Assembly: GCF_030408795.1 (NCBI RefSeq)
Contig: NZ_CP047211.1
Coordinates: 2,294,001-2,358,000, forward strand
DNA from: Corynebacterium hansenii
GTDB taxonomy: Bacteria > Actinomycetota > Actinomycetes > Mycobacteriales > Mycobacteriaceae
Direction of reading: 5' to 3'
DNA: 64,000 bases
Shown: positions 8,045 to 17,137 of the stretch, piece by piece
Numbering within the stretch: position 1 is the first letter of the stretch
Layout of the letters: every line of letters begins with the position of its first letter
Made by a program: the position numbers and the translations under genes
The notes under the pieces: model-generated
Database searches by the model: none
What the model saw: only the letters and a program-made list of their open reading frames with translations
What the model was told of the DNA's origin: nothing

Positions 8045-8629
8045 ATGCAGACTTCGCCGACGACCGACGAAACCCGGAACGACGCCCCGAACGGGAAGGC
8101 CGTGACCGCGGATCATTCCCAGGCGGCGGCCGGGACTGTCGGGGCCGCCGGGGCTGCCGGGGCTGTCGGGGCCGCCGGCGCCACCGGCCGCGGCACGGTT
8201 CTGATCGGGGGCCGCACGTTCCGCGTGCTCGTCGCCGTCGGCGCCGCGCTGGCGACGTTCCTGATCATCGGCCTGCCGACGGACATCATCCCCAACCCGG
8301 TCTTCGGCCGGGACGTGCCCGTGCGCCCGTGGGAGCTGCCCGTGCTCGCAGTGACGGCGGTGCTCACCGGCCTGTACTTCGGCCTGCAGCGCCCCGGTTC
8401 CGAGAAGTCCGCTCCGGCGATCGGCGGCGCGGGACTGGCCATGTTCGCCGTGGCGTGCCCGGTGTGCAACAAGGTCGTGCTGCTCGCCCTGGGGACATCC
8501 GGGGCGCTGGGTTTCTGGCAGCCGCTGCAGCCCTTCCTCGCCGCGATCTCCCTCGCCGCCCTGCTCGGCGCCGTCGTGTGGGCATGGCGCCGCAACCCGT
8601 GCGCCGACGGCGAGTGCGCCGTCGGCTGA
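8045..8629 (+). CDS. four-TM membrane protein with CPVC motif, function unknown
   Basis: A 194-residue protein. The first 50 residues are polar and then Gly/Ala-rich, followed by about four membrane helices (near 60-80, 97-113, 128-148, 163-182). The third helix contains CPVCNK (C138, C141), a CxxC that could be redox-active or bind metal, and the C-terminal tail has another pair, CADGEC (C186, C191). It is convergent with the DsrE and flavoprotein-DsrC genes, which suggests a role in thiol or sulfur handling, but this is inference from position. I do not recognise a named family. Confidence 0.75.
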   Translation: MQTSPTTDETRNDAPNGKAVTADHSQAAAGTVGAAGAAGAVGAAGATGRGTVLIGGRTFRVLVAVGAALATFLIIGLPTDIIPNPVFGRDVPVRPWELPVLAVTAVLTGLYFGLQRPGSEKSAPAIGGAGLAMFAVACPVCNKVVLLALGTSGALGFWQPLQPFLAAISLAALLGAVVWAWRRNPCADGECAVG

Positions 8630-8728
8630 GCACGGGCCACCGGGTGGCCGGATCACCGGTTCACCGGATCCCCGGCTTCACGGCTCCCCGGATCCTCGGC
8701 TCCCCTGCTGCGCGGGCTCCCGAGCGGC

Positions 8729-9214
8729 TCAGATGAACAGCAGCTGGGCGCCGTCGGTCAGCTCGATGAAGTCGTTGGCGCTGATGACGTTCTCGACTCC
8801 GTCGTACAGGTCGGCGATGGCCAGGTTGTTCATGTCGAAGCTCATGCGGCACGCCCACAGGTGGCCGCCGGCCGCGACGATCTGATCCAGCATTTCGGGG
8901 ACCGTCGGCACTTCGAGGTCGGCGATCTGGCCCTTCATCATGCGGGTGGCGAAGCCGGTCATGCCGGGCAGCGCGCCGAGCATGTGCGGCACGGATGCCT
9001 TCGGCGCCTGCGGCATGTGCATGGCCGTGTTGCCGACCAGGGTGAACTTCAGGTCGTCCATGTGCTCCTTGGTGACTATGTCCAGCCCCCAGAAGGTGAA
9101 GAACAGGTGCAGCTCCAGTCCTTCGCTGAGGGCGGCGTTGCCCAGGATCAACCCCGGGTACGCCATGTCGAGGTTGCCCTTGCTGCAGATGATCGCGAGT
9201 TTGCGCTGTGACAT
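8729..9214 (-). CDS. DsrE/DsrF-like (DsrE2-type) sulfur-relay protein
   Basis: A 161-residue protein resembling the DsrE2/peroxiredoxin-like group, proteins that carry sulfane sulfur on conserved cysteines. It begins with the Rossmann-like strand 'KLAIICSKGNLDMAYPGLIL', has 'ELHLFFTFWGLDIV', and carries a cysteine in 'GGHLWACRMS' (C122), the usual active position; C10 is also present. The start lies 9 bases after the stop of the flavoprotein-DsrC gene, so the two are almost certainly one operon. Together they suggest oxidation of sulfide or persulfide and handing of the sulfur atom between carriers. Confidence 0.8.
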   Translation of the reverse strand: MSQRKLAIICSKGNLDMAYPGLILGNAALSEGLELHLFFTFWGLDIVTKEHMDDLKFTLVGNTAMHMPQAPKASVPHMLGALPGMTGFATRMMKGQIADLEVPTVPEMLDQIVAAGGHLWACRMSFDMNNLAIADLYDGVENVISANDFIELTDGAQLLFI

Positions 9215-9223
9215 GGGTGCTCC

Positions 9224-10972
9224 TTACACGCAGCCCTTGGGCTTCGGCAGACCGGCGATCCACGCCATTTTCTTGGCGGGCTTGCCGGGGAAGATGGTGA
9301 ACAGCTGCTTGACCTCGTAGCCGCCGACGGTGGCCACGCGGCGCAGCGTGGGGGTTTGCCTGCGGGCGGCGTAGTCGTCGCGCAGGAATTCGGCGATGGC
9401 CAGGACGGTGTCGTCGGCGTCGATGCCCAGGTCCGCCGCGCGCTGCGCGGCGAGCTCGGGCGTCCAGTCCGGGTTCGGGGCGCTTTCCGACGGCACGTCG
9501 ACCGCCGCAGTCGGCGTGGGAGCCGCGGGTGCCGCGTCCGTGGCCACGGCCTCGTCGCCATGCGGAGCCGCCTCGCCGGCCGTTCCCGGAGCCGCGGGAG
9601 TCGCTGCGGCCGCAACCGGAGCGGCCGCGACAGGGGCCGCGGAGGCGGGGGCGGCGCTCGCCACCGGCGCATTGCGGGGGATCGCCCGGGGGCTGATGTC
9701 CAGGCGCGGGCCGTGGGCGTCGGGGCGCGTCGCCCCTCGCCCGGCGGACTGTCCGGCGGGAATCTTGCCGCGCATGGACAGGTCCGGCGGCAGCGGCAGC
9801 GGGCGGCCCTTGAGCAGGATGTTCCAGTAGATCCACTCGAACGCCAGCTTGCCCCAGTGGTTCAGCCGCGATTCCCCGAGCAGGCGCATCGGGCCGACGC
9901 GGGGCACGGGGAACGTGCCGGTCAGCGGCTCGACCTCGTAGTTGAAGTCGAGCAGCATGCCCATGCCGTCGCCGGTTTCCACGAAGCAGTTGGCGTGGCC
10001 GTCGAACTTCGCGGTCGGTTCGCGCCCCTCGAGCTCAGCGAGGAAGTTCTCGGTGAACACGTCGATGGAGAAGTGCGCCACCGCACCCGCCTTGGACGTC
10101 GGCAGCGTGCCGGCGTCGCCGAGCACGTACACGTCCGGGGACGCGTCGGCGCGCATGGTGTGGGGGTCGCAGGGGACGTAGTTGCCCTCGTCACCGATGC
10201 CGGAGCGCGCGACGAACTCGGCGCCCATGTTCACCGGCACCGTGACCAGGAGGTCGAAGGGGATCTCCCGGCCGTCGAAGCCGACGAGCATCTTGCGGTC
10301 GCCGTCGATGCGTTCGACGGCGAAGTCCGTCTCGACTTCGATCTGCCGCTCGTCCAGCGCACCGCCGAGTTCGCGGCTGGCGACCGGCTTGGTGAACGCC
10401 CCGTCCAATGGCGTGACGTACGTCAACGCCGTGCGCTCGCGCAGGCCCTTTTCCCGCAGCCAGGAATCGGCGAGGAACGCGAATTCCATCGGGGCCACGG
10501 GGCATTTGATGGGCATCTCGGCGATGTGCACGACCATGCGGCCACCGCGGAAGTAGCGGAGGGCCTCCTTCAGGGCGATGGCGCCGTCGAGGTCATAGAA
10601 GTGGTGGACGTCATCGGAATCCATGCCCGGCGTCATGTCCGGCCGGGGCGAGGTTCCCGTGGCGATGATCAGCTTGTCGTAGCCGAGGGTCCGGCCGTCC
10701 GCCAGGGTCACCTCGTGGGCGTCCACGTCCACGCGGTCGATGTCGCCGAGGATGAAATCGATGCCCTTGGCGAATTGCCGCGAGCGTGGTTTGGCGATCC
10801 CCTTTTCGGAGGTCTTGCCGAAAGGCAGGAACAGGTACCCCGGCTGGTAGGGGTGGCGGTCGTCGGCGTCGACGACCGTGATGGATAGCTTCTCGGCGGG
10901 CACGGCCTTGCGCAGCTTGTTCGCCGCGATGGTGCCGGCGGTGCCGCCGCCGAGAATGAGCAGGCGCGTCAT
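9224..10972 (-). CDS. sulfide:quinone oxidoreductase-like flavoprotein fused to a DsrC/TusE-like domain
   Basis: A 582-residue fusion. Residues 1-400 form an FAD/NAD-dependent pyridine nucleotide-disulfide fold like sulfide:quinone oxidoreductases: 'LLILGGGTAGTIAANKL' (FAD), 'IIATGTSP', and 'DVYVLGDAG'. C157 in 'KCPVAPMEF' sits where SQRs have a redox cysteine; C268 and C329 are other candidates. Residues about 410-500 are an Ala/Pro linker. Residues about 500-582 resemble DsrC/TusE: 'AIAEFLRDDYAARRQTPTLR', then 'GLPKPKGCV' with the penultimate cysteine that carries sulfur in DsrC. Start ATG 10972 (AGAGGA upstream); the frame is open back to a GTG at 11107, which lacks family support. It is the first gene of an operon with DsrE. 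Confidence 0.82.
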   Translation of the reverse strand: MTRLLILGGGTAGTIAANKLRKAVPAEKLSITVVDADDRHPYQPGYLFLPFGKTSEKGIAKPRSRQFAKGIDFILGDIDRVDVDAHEVTLADGRTLGYDKLIIATGTSPRPDMTPGMDSDDVHHFYDLDGAIALKEALRYFRGGRMVVHIAEMPIKCPVAPMEFAFLADSWLREKGLRERTALTYVTPLDGAFTKPVASRELGGALDERQIEVETDFAVERIDGDRKMLVGFDGREIPFDLLVTVPVNMGAEFVARSGIGDEGNYVPCDPHTMRADASPDVYVLGDAGTLPTSKAGAVAHFSIDVFTENFLAELEGREPTAKFDGHANCFVETGDGMGMLLDFNYEVEPLTGTFPVPRVGPMRLLGESRLNHWGKLAFEWIYWNILLKGRPLPLPPDLSMRGKIPAGQSAGRGATRPDAHGPRLDISPRAIPRNAPVASAAPASAAPVAAAPVAAAATPAAPGTAGEAAPHGDEAVATDAAPAAPTPTAAVDVPSESAPNPDWTPELAAQRAADLGIDADDTVLAIAEFLRDDYAARRQTPTLRRVATVGGYEVKQLFTIFPGKPAKKMAWIAGLPKPKGCV

Positions 10973-11214
10973 TGTCGGTCCTCTCCGTCGCGGGAGAGGC
11001 CACTTCTGCGGCGCCGCATGCGGGTCCCGCCCGGCGATCGGCCCGGCTTCTCCCTCTATTTGGAGATTACCCCCACCCGCATCGGAATTGGATGTGTTCC
11101 CGGCCACATCACCCCCTCTGAGCAGTGGTTTCGCCGGACAACCGGGTACGGCGGAAAACCGAGGCGGAAGGGCGCTGGGGGGTCGCCGGCGGCTTCAACG
11201 CCGGCTGACGGCCG

Positions 11215-11655
11215 CTACTCCTCGTCGAATTCCAGGAACTCCTTGATGAAGGCCACGAAAGTCGGCCATGTTTGCGCCGCAGACCGATCTTCGAGGAAGT
11301 CGCCGTAGCCCCCGGCCTCCACGAGAAGAACCTCATCCGTCGCGCGATCATAAAAGAGGAAGTCGTCGAGCTCCGGGTTGAAGAACTCGTAATAGTTTTC
11401 GGCGAGTCCGTCGTGTTGCCGCAGAGCGGCCGTCCGACTGCCGTCGAAATTCAGGACATCGAGGCTCACATCGCTTGTATAGCCAACTGTTCCGTACATT
11501 TCTTCGGAGAAAGTGGACCAGAATTCGACGAACTCGGCATTGCGCTCGCCGAACCCGAGATCGGCGAACGCCTCCCTGGTCCGCTCCTGCGGTTCGGGCA
11601 GCATCCTGCCAAATTCATCCTCGAGAAATTCCGCAAAACCCGAATCGAGTGCCAT
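11215..11655 (-). CDS. SMI1/KNR4 (SUKH)-like protein
   Basis: A 146-residue acidic protein with a composition and motif pattern like the SUKH superfamily, used mostly as immunity proteins against contact-dependent or secreted toxins. Seen: an N-terminal helix, 'FVEFWSTFSEEMYGTVGY', then 'ENYYEFFNPELDDFLFYDRA' and 'VLLVEAGGYGDFLED'. Base composition is clearly less GC-rich than its neighbours, which suggests transfer. No toxin gene lies beside it, so it is an orphan. Start ATG 11655 is chosen over an upstream ATG. Family assignment is moderate. Confidence 0.6.
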   Translation of the reverse strand: MALDSGFAEFLEDEFGRMLPEPQERTREAFADLGFGERNAEFVEFWSTFSEEMYGTVGYTSDVSLDVLNFDGSRTAALRQHDGLAENYYEFFNPELDDFLFYDRATDEVLLVEAGGYGDFLEDRSAAQTWPTFVAFIKEFLEFDEE

Positions 11656-11726
11656 GACGGAGATGGTACGTGACCGAGATGGCACGCGACCGGGAATCCA
11701 TCGACCTTCATGGAGGTCATGGACGA

Positions 11727-12542
11727 CTAACGCCCCGTGAACTCCGGGGCGCGCTTGTTCAGGAAGGCGTCGACGGCCTCCGCATGGTCGCCGGTGACCA
11801 CCAGTCGCTTCTGCGCGCCGGATTCCCGGTCGGCGATGGCCAGCATCGCCGAGGCATCCCGCACCAGCGCCTTGATCTCGCGGTAGGACCCCGTCGGCCC
11901 CGACGCCAGCTTCCGCGCGAGTTCCTCGGCCGCCGCGTCGGCGTCATCCCCGTCGACGACCTCGGTGACCAAACCCAACTCGTGCGCCGTCTCGGCGGGG
12001 ACCGGCAGGTCGTCGAAAAGCAACTGCAGCGCCTTCGCCTGCCCCACCAGCTGCGGAAGCAAGTAGCTGATGCCGCAGTCCGTGGCCAGGCCGATCGACG
12101 GGAACGCGGCCTTGAACGTCGCCGTGCGCGCCGCCACCCGGAAATCGCAGTTGAGGGCGAGCGACCACCCCGCGCCCGCCGCCGCCCCGTTGATCGCCGC
12201 GACGACCGGCACCGGAATCGCCGCCAGCGCCGCCACCATCGGGTTGTACTCGACGTCGACCTTGTCCATGGCCGACTCGTCGCCCATCTCGGTCAGGTGC
12301 TCCTTCAGATCCTGCCCCGTGCAGAACACCTTCTTGCCGCCCTTGAGCAGCACCGCGCGCACCAGCTGGTCAGCATCGCCCTCGCCCGCCGGCACGGTCG
12401 CGGGATCGGCATCGCGGGCCGCCGCCTCGAAGGCCTCGCGGAGCTCGAGGCGCAGCGCGCGGTTGAGGGAATTGTGCCCCTCGGGACGGTCGATGGTGAT
12501 GGTCAGCAGCCCGCCGTCGCGGTGCATCGAAACGAAATCCAT
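11727..12542 (-). CDS. enoyl-CoA hydratase/isomerase family protein
   Basis: A 271-residue crotonase-fold enzyme acting on acyl-CoA. The oxyanion-hole segments are 'CTGQDLKEH' and 'INGAAAGAGWSLALNCDF'. At the position of the second catalytic Glu of hydratases the sequence reads 'IGLATDCGISYLLP', with Asp instead, a pattern known from isomerase and PaaG-like members. Hydration may therefore not be its reaction. An insertion near residues 45-60 is rich in Asp and Glu. It is separated from glyA by a terminator and lies on the same strand. Confidence 0.85.
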   Translation of the reverse strand: MDFVSMHRDGGLLTITIDRPEGHNSLNRALRLELREAFEAAARDADPATVPAGEGDADQLVRAVLLKGGKKVFCTGQDLKEHLTEMGDESAMDKVDVEYNPMVAALAAIPVPVVAAINGAAAGAGWSLALNCDFRVAARTATFKAAFPSIGLATDCGISYLLPQLVGQAKALQLLFDDLPVPAETAHELGLVTEVVDGDDADAAAEELARKLASGPTGSYREIKALVRDASAMLAIADRESGAQKRLVVTGDHAEAVDAFLNKRAPEFTGR

Positions 12543-12607
12543 GCCCCCACGCTATCCGCGCGCACGCCGCCGCGGACCGGGTTCGCGCGTTTGCCCGGGG
12601 ACGGCGA

Positions 12608-12638
12608 ACGGCCCCGCACCGGAATGGTGCGGGGCCGT
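12608..12638 (-). terminator. terminator downstream of glyA
   Basis: A perfect 13-bp stem (12608-12620 and 12626-12638) with a 5-nt loop lies between the glyA stop and the enoyl-CoA hydratase start. It is GC-rich without a strong T-run. Confidence 0.6.
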
Positions 12639-12658
12639 CGGGGACGAATGCCGGGAGG

Positions 12659-13960
12659 CTAGACGATCGTCCAGTCCTCGAGGCCCTCGTACAGCGGGAA
12701 GTCCTCGGCCAGCTTGGCCACGCGGGCGCGCAGAGCCTGGGTGTCGGCGTTCTTGCCGGCGGCCAGGGCGGTGCCGATGATGTCGGCGACCTCGCCGAAC
12801 GCCTTCTCGTCGAAGCCGCGGGTGGCCAGCGCCGGGGTGCCGATGCGCAGGCCGGAGGTGACCATCGGCGGGCGCGGGTCGAACGGCACGGCGTTGCGGT
12901 TGACGGTGATGCCGACCTCGTGCAGCAGGTCCTCGGCCTCCTGGCCGTTCATCTCGGAGTTGCGCAGGTCCGCCAGCACCAGGTGGACGTCGGTGCCGCC
13001 GGTGAGGACGTCGACGCCGGCGTCCTTGCAGTCGGAGGCGGTCAGGCGCTCGGCCAGCAGGCGGGCGCCGGTGAGGGTGCGCTCCTGGCGCTCCTTGAAC
13101 TGCTCGGTGCCGGCGATCTTCAGGGCCACGGCCTTGGCGGCGACGGCGTGCATCAGCGGCCCGCCCTGCTGGCCCGGGAAGACGGCGGAGTTGAGCTTCT
13201 TGGCGTAGTCCTGCTTGGCCAGGATCATGCCCGAGCGGGGGCCGCCGAGGGTCTTGTGCACGGTGGTGGACACGACGTCGGACGCGGCGACCGGCGACGG
13301 GTGCAGGCCGGCGGCGACCAGGCCGGCGAAGTGGGCCATGTCGGTCCACAGCTTCGCGCCGACCTCGTCGGCGATGGAGCGGAACGCGTCGAAGTCGAGG
13401 TGGCGCGGGTAGGCGGACCAACCGGCGATGATGACGTCCGGCTTCTCCGCCAGCGCCTGCTCGCGGACCTTGTCCATGTCGATGCGCATGGTGTCCGGGT
13501 CGACGCCGTACGCGCCGACCTCGTAGAGCTTGCCCGAGAAGTTGAGCTTCATGCCGTGGGTCAGGTGGCCGCCGTGAGCCAGATCAAGGCCCAGGATGCG
13601 GTCGCCGGCGTTGATCAGCGCGTGCAGGACGGCGGCGTTGGCCTGGGCGCCGGCGTGCGGCTGGACGTTGGCGAACTCGGCGCCGAAGAGCTCCTTGGCG
13701 CGGTCGCGGGCGAGATCCTCGACGACGTCGACGTTCTCGCAGCCGCCGTAGTAGCGGCGGCCCGGGTAGCCCTCGGCGTACTTGTTGGTCAGCACCGAAC
13801 CCTGCGCCTGCAGGACGGCGCGGGGGACGAAGTTCTCGCTGGCGATCATCTCCAGCGTGTCGCGCTGGCGGGCCAGCTCGCCGGCCATGGCCTCGGCGAC
13901 TGCCGGGTCGAGTTCGCTGAGGGACTGGTAGCGGACGTCATCGCTGGGGATACCGGTCAT
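12659..13960 (-). CDS. glyA: serine hydroxymethyltransferase
   Basis: A 433-residue PLP enzyme interconverting serine plus tetrahydrofolate with glycine plus 5,10-methylene-THF, the main one-carbon source. All core features are present: '[15 protein letters not shown]', '[16 protein letters not shown]', '[14 protein letters not shown]', '[12 protein letters not shown]' and '[14 protein letters not shown]' with the PLP lysine K236. Length is normal. Start ATG 13960 has GAAAGG upstream. The frame stays open far upstream but reads nonsense there. It is close to coaA, as in mycobacteria. Confidence 0.97.
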   Translation of the reverse strand: MTGIPSDDVRYQSLSELDPAVAEAMAGELARQRDTLEMIASENFVPRAVLQAQGSVLTNKYAEGYPGRRYYGGCENVDVVEDLARDRAKELFGAEFANVQPHAGAQANAAVLHALINAGDRILGLDLAHGGHLTHGMKLNFSGKLYEVGAYGVDPDTMRIDMDKVREQALAEKPDVIIAGWSAYPRHLDFDAFRSIADEVGAKLWTDMAHFAGLVAAGLHPSPVAASDVVSTTVHKTLGGPRSGMILAKQDYAKKLNSAVFPGQQGGPLMHAVAAKAVALKIAGTEQFKERQERTLTGARLLAERLTASDCKDAGVDVLTGGTDVHLVLADLRNSEMNGQEAEDLLHEVGITVNRNAVPFDPRPPMVTSGLRIGTPALATRGFDEKAFGEVADIIGTALAAGKNADTQALRARVAKLAEDFPLYEGLEDWTIV

Positions 13961-14042
13961 GGGTGGCCAACAACCTTTCGAAAGGAAGCTACGGGTTCGA
14001 AAGGCCATCGTAGTCCCCCACCCCCGGCGGGGCCGATTCGGT

Positions 14043-14074
14043 CCCGGACACCTCCCCCGGCATCGGTGTCCGGG
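14043..14074 (-). terminator. terminator downstream of chrA
   Basis: A 10-bp stem CCCGGACACC/GGTGTCCGGG with a 12-nt loop, 45 bases after the chrA stop. Confidence 0.5.
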
Positions 14075-14118
14075 GGTACCGCGCGGTGACGGGGCCAACG
14101 TATGGCGCGGCGCCCGCC

Positions 14119-15417
14119 CTAGAACGCGACCCAGCCGATCGCGCCGGCGGCGAGCACGACGGCCCACGCGGGCAACTTGAACTTGGTCAGCGCGGCCAAC
14201 GCCGCGACGGCGACGACGAAGGTGCCGGGCCCGGAGATGCCGTGCGTCCAGACGGGGTCGTAGAACGCGGCGGCGAGCAGCCCGACGACGGCGGCGTTGA
14301 TCGCCGCCACCGCACCGCGCGCCTTGGGGTTGGCCGCCTGCTTGGCCCAGACGGGCATGACGGCGATGAGCAGCAGCATCGACGGCAGGAAGATGGCCAG
14401 CGTGGCGATCAGCGCCCCGAGCACCCCGCCGGAGGCCATGCCCAGGTAGGAGGCGAAGGTGAACAGCGGACCCGGCACGGCCTGGGCCAGGCCGTACCCG
14501 GCCAGGAAGGTGTCGGCGTCGACGGCGCCGGGGACCAGACCGCCCTCCAGCAGCGGCAGCACCACGTGGCCGCCGCCGAAGACGAGCGCACCGGCCCAGT
14601 AGTAGGTGCCCCACCACTGCGTCACGGCCAGGGCCATGACGGCGAAGAACGCCACGGCCGCGCCAATCGACGCCCACGCGGGGACGCGGTAGGCGAGGTG
14701 CGCCGGTTCGGCGGCGGACTCGTCATTCCCGCCGTCCTTGCCGCCGCCGTCTTCGCCGTCGCCACCTTCTTTTCCTGCCTTGCCGCCGCTCCCCCGGCCC
14801 CCGCCGCGGATGAACGCCAGCCCGATCACGCCCGCGACGACGATCGCCCCGACTTGCGCCCACGCGCCCCAACCGCCGGGAGCCAACAGCGTCAGGGCCA
14901 TCGCGCCGAGCGCCAGCGCGGCGGTCAACCGCGACGTCACCAGGTTCTTCGCCATCCCCCACAGGGCCACCGCCACGACCGCGACCGCCGCCGCCTTCAA
15001 TCCCGCGATCGGCCCATCCAGATCACCGAAGTACGCCACTCCGACGGCGGCCAGCGCCAAAACGACGGCGGAAGGCGTCGTAAAGCCGATGAAGGCCGCC
15101 AACATGCCCGGCAGCCCCGCGCGGCGCCAGCCCAGCGCCATGCCGACCTGCGACGACGCCGGCCCCGGCAGGAACTGGCACAGGGCGACGACGTCGGCGT
15201 ACTCGGAGTCGGTGAGCCACCGGCGCTTGCCCACGAACTCCTCGCGGAAGTAGCCCAGGTGCGCCACCGGGCCGCCGAAGGACGTCAGGCCCAGCAGCCC
15301 GAACGCGGAGAACACCTCGCCGACGGAGCCCCTCTTCCCGCCGGGCTCTCCCCCGGCGGCGCCGGCGGGCGTTTCCCCCGCCGAGACGGCATTTCCCTCA
15401 GACGACTGTTCGACCAT
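14119..15417 (-). CDS. chrA: chromate transporter, two-domain ChrA
   Basis: A 432-residue inner-membrane protein of the CHR family, which exports chromate by proton-driven transport. Both homologous halves are present. The N-terminal half has '[20 protein letters not shown]' and '[14 protein letters not shown]'; the C-terminal half has '[14 protein letters not shown]' and '[18 protein letters not shown]'. The cytoplasmic linker is Gly/Asp/Lys-rich (around residues 205-245). The start ATG 15417 is divergent from coaA with 61 bases between them. Some CHR homologues carry other anions, so chromate is the probable rather than proven substrate. Confidence 0.9.
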   Translation of the reverse strand: MVEQSSEGNAVSAGETPAGAAGGEPGGKRGSVGEVFSAFGLLGLTSFGGPVAHLGYFREEFVGKRRWLTDSEYADVVALCQFLPGPASSQVGMALGWRRAGLPGMLAAFIGFTTPSAVVLALAAVGVAYFGDLDGPIAGLKAAAVAVVAVALWGMAKNLVTSRLTAALALGAMALTLLAPGGWGAWAQVGAIVVAGVIGLAFIRGGGRGSGGKAGKEGGDGEDGGGKDGGNDESAAEPAHLAYRVPAWASIGAAVAFFAVMALAVTQWWGTYYWAGALVFGGGHVVLPLLEGGLVPGAVDADTFLAGYGLAQAVPGPLFTFASYLGMASGGVLGALIATLAIFLPSMLLLIAVMPVWAKQAANPKARGAVAAINAAVVGLLAAAFYDPVWTHGISGPGTFVVAVAALAALTKFKLPAWAVVLAAGAIGWVAF

Positions 15418-15466
15418 GACAGAGATGTTATGGCACCCGATACTCCTCCGCAGCACCGGCGCTTGG

Positions 15467-15472
15467 CATGAT
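15467..15472 (+). promoter_or_regulatory. -10 element just upstream of coaA
   Basis: CATGAT, close to TATGAT, ends six bases before ATG 15479, suggesting a leaderless or very short-leader transcript. Confidence 0.35.
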
Positions 15473-15478
15473 GGAGCC

Positions 15479-16405
15479 ATGACCCGCGCGCAGGCACCCG
15501 GCCCGTACCTGGAGTTCGACAGGCGCCAATGGCGCGAGCTCCGCGAGTCGATGCCGCAGGTGCTCACCGCCGAGGAAGCCGAACGGCTCTCCGGCATCGG
15601 CGAAAACATCGACCTCGACGAGGTCGCGGAGGTCTACCTCCCCCTGTCGCGCCTCATCCACCTGCGCGTGCAGGCGCACCGCGAACTCAACCGCGCCACC
15701 GCCACCTTCCTCGGCGAGGAGTACCACGGCGTGCCGTTCATCATCGGCGTCGCGGGATCGGTGGCCGTCGGCAAGTCCACCACCGCCCGTCTGCTGCAGG
15801 TGCTGCTGGAACGCTGGGACACCAACCCGCGCGTGGACCTGATCACCACCGACGGTTTCCTGCACCCCTCCGCCGAGCTCAACCGGCGCGGGATCATGAA
15901 CCGCAAGGGCTTCCCCGAGTCCTACGACCAGCGGGCGCTGATGCGCTTCGTCACATCGGTGAAGGCCGGGGTGCGCGACGTGAAGGCCCCGGTGTACTCG
16001 CACACCGCCTACGACCGCGTGCCCGGCGAGTACGAGGTCGTCGACCAGCCGGACATCCTCATCGTCGAGGGCCTCAACGTCCTGCAGACCGGCCCGATGC
16101 TGATGGTCAGCGACCTGTTCGACTTCTCCGTCTACGTCGACGCCCGCCGCGAGGACATCGAGCGCTGGTACATCGAGCGCTTCCTGAAGCTGCGCCACAC
16201 CGCGTTCCGGGCGCCGGGCGCGCACTTCGCCGACTACGCCGGCCTGGACGACGAAGCCGCGGCCATCGAGGCCCGCCGCATCTGGCAGACCGTCAACCTG
16301 CCGAACCTCATGGAGAACATCCTGCCCACGCGCGTCCGCGCGTCGCTGGTGCTGCGCAAGTCCAGCGACCACACCATCGACCGGGTGCGCATGCGCAAGC
16401 TGTGA
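15479..16405 (+). CDS. coaA: pantothenate kinase, type I
   Basis: A 308-residue kinase that phosphorylates pantothenate, the first and controlling step of coenzyme A synthesis. The P-loop is '[14 protein letters not shown]' (K99, S100). Also seen are '[16 protein letters not shown]', 'GFPESYD', '[20 protein letters not shown]' in outline, and '[11 protein letters not shown]'. Length matches the family. The chosen ATG follows a -10-like CATGAT by six bases; no SD is visible, consistent with leaderless initiation. The gene ends 7 bases from the convergent flavodoxin stop. In mycobacteria coaA is also near glyA. Confidence 0.96.
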   Translation: MTRAQAPGPYLEFDRRQWRELRESMPQVLTAEEAERLSGIGENIDLDEVAEVYLPLSRLIHLRVQAHRELNRATATFLGEEYHGVPFIIGVAGSVAVGKSTTARLLQVLLERWDTNPRVDLITTDGFLHPSAELNRRGIMNRKGFPESYDQRALMRFVTSVKAGVRDVKAPVYSHTAYDRVPGEYEVVDQPDILIVEGLNVLQTGPMLMVSDLFDFSVYVDARREDIERWYIERFLKLRHTAFRAPGAHFADYAGLDDEAAAIEARRIWQTVNLPNLMENILPTRVRASLVLRKSSDHTIDRVRMRKL

Positions 16406-16412
16406 GCCCGCT

Positions 16413-16991
16413 TTACGACGCCGGCGCGTCGAGCCATTCGACCAGCGCGTCGAGTTCGGCGAAGTCCACGCGGTCGGTGTCGACGCCGTAGGAGTCGATC
16501 ATCTGCCGCTCGTTCGGCGACGGGTTTTTCTTCCCCTTGATCATCCGCGTCATCGTCCACAGCACCGCGCGGTGCTTGCGCGACATCACCGAGAACATCA
16601 GCCGCCCCGGCAGGTAGTGGCGGTGGACCCGCTCGGACACGTCGTCGAGGGCCGCGCGGGCGGGATCCTTCTCGCGGACTTCGTCCAGCAGCGTCATGCC
16701 GATCACCGCCAGCGCCATCTTGCGGTCCGGGTTCTTCCGCGCGGCCGCCTTCATCAGGTTGGCGCCGCCGAAGGTGCCCGCATAGTTCGGGGTGAACACG
16801 ATCAGCGGGGCGTCGGGGCGATCGGCGAGCATCGAATCCAGCTCGTCGTCGGCGTACGGGGAGTCGGCCTTGCCCCCTCCGACCAGCATTCCCCCGGTGC
16901 GGCGCGCGAATTCCTCGGCATACTCCGTGGTCGACCCGTACCGGGTGTTCGACACGACGACGATGGGCTGGACGTGCGCGGAGTTCGACAT
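16413..16991 (-). CDS. flavodoxin domain protein
   Basis: A 192-residue protein with a flavodoxin fold. The FMN phosphate loop is near the start, 'VVVSNTRYGSTTEYAEEF' (T/SxTGxT type). The strand 'APLIVFTPNYAGTFGG' is the second FMN-binding region. The C-terminal third resembles HemG-type flavodoxins ('MTRMIKGKKNPSPNE'), which act as protoporphyrinogen oxidases in enterobacteria, but no haem gene is near. It likely transfers electrons in the cytoplasm; the partner is unknown. Confidence 0.78.
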   Translation of the reverse strand: MSNSAHVQPIVVVSNTRYGSTTEYAEEFARRTGGMLVGGGKADSPYADDELDSMLADRPDAPLIVFTPNYAGTFGGANLMKAAARKNPDRKMALAVIGMTLLDEVREKDPARAALDDVSERVHRHYLPGRLMFSVMSRKHRAVLWTMTRMIKGKKNPSPNERQMIDSYGVDTDRVDFAELDALVEWLDAPAS

Positions 16992-17054
16992 GAGCCCAAT
17001 TGTGCCCCCAATCGCGAGCCTTCGCCCGCGGGGACCCCGCGAAAGGCGGGGCCA

Positions 17055-17137
17055 CGGGCTTACGGCGGCCGAAGCGGGCTCAGCGGCCGAAACGGGGCCG
17101 CGGGCTTACGGCGACCGAAGCGGGCTCAGCGGCCGAA
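17055..17137. repeat. 37-bp direct repeat spanning the uppS stop
   Basis: 17055-17091 and 17101-17137 differ at one base (period 46). The second copy encodes the last residues and stop of uppS; the first lies just beyond the stop. It looks like a recent local duplication. Confidence 0.7.
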
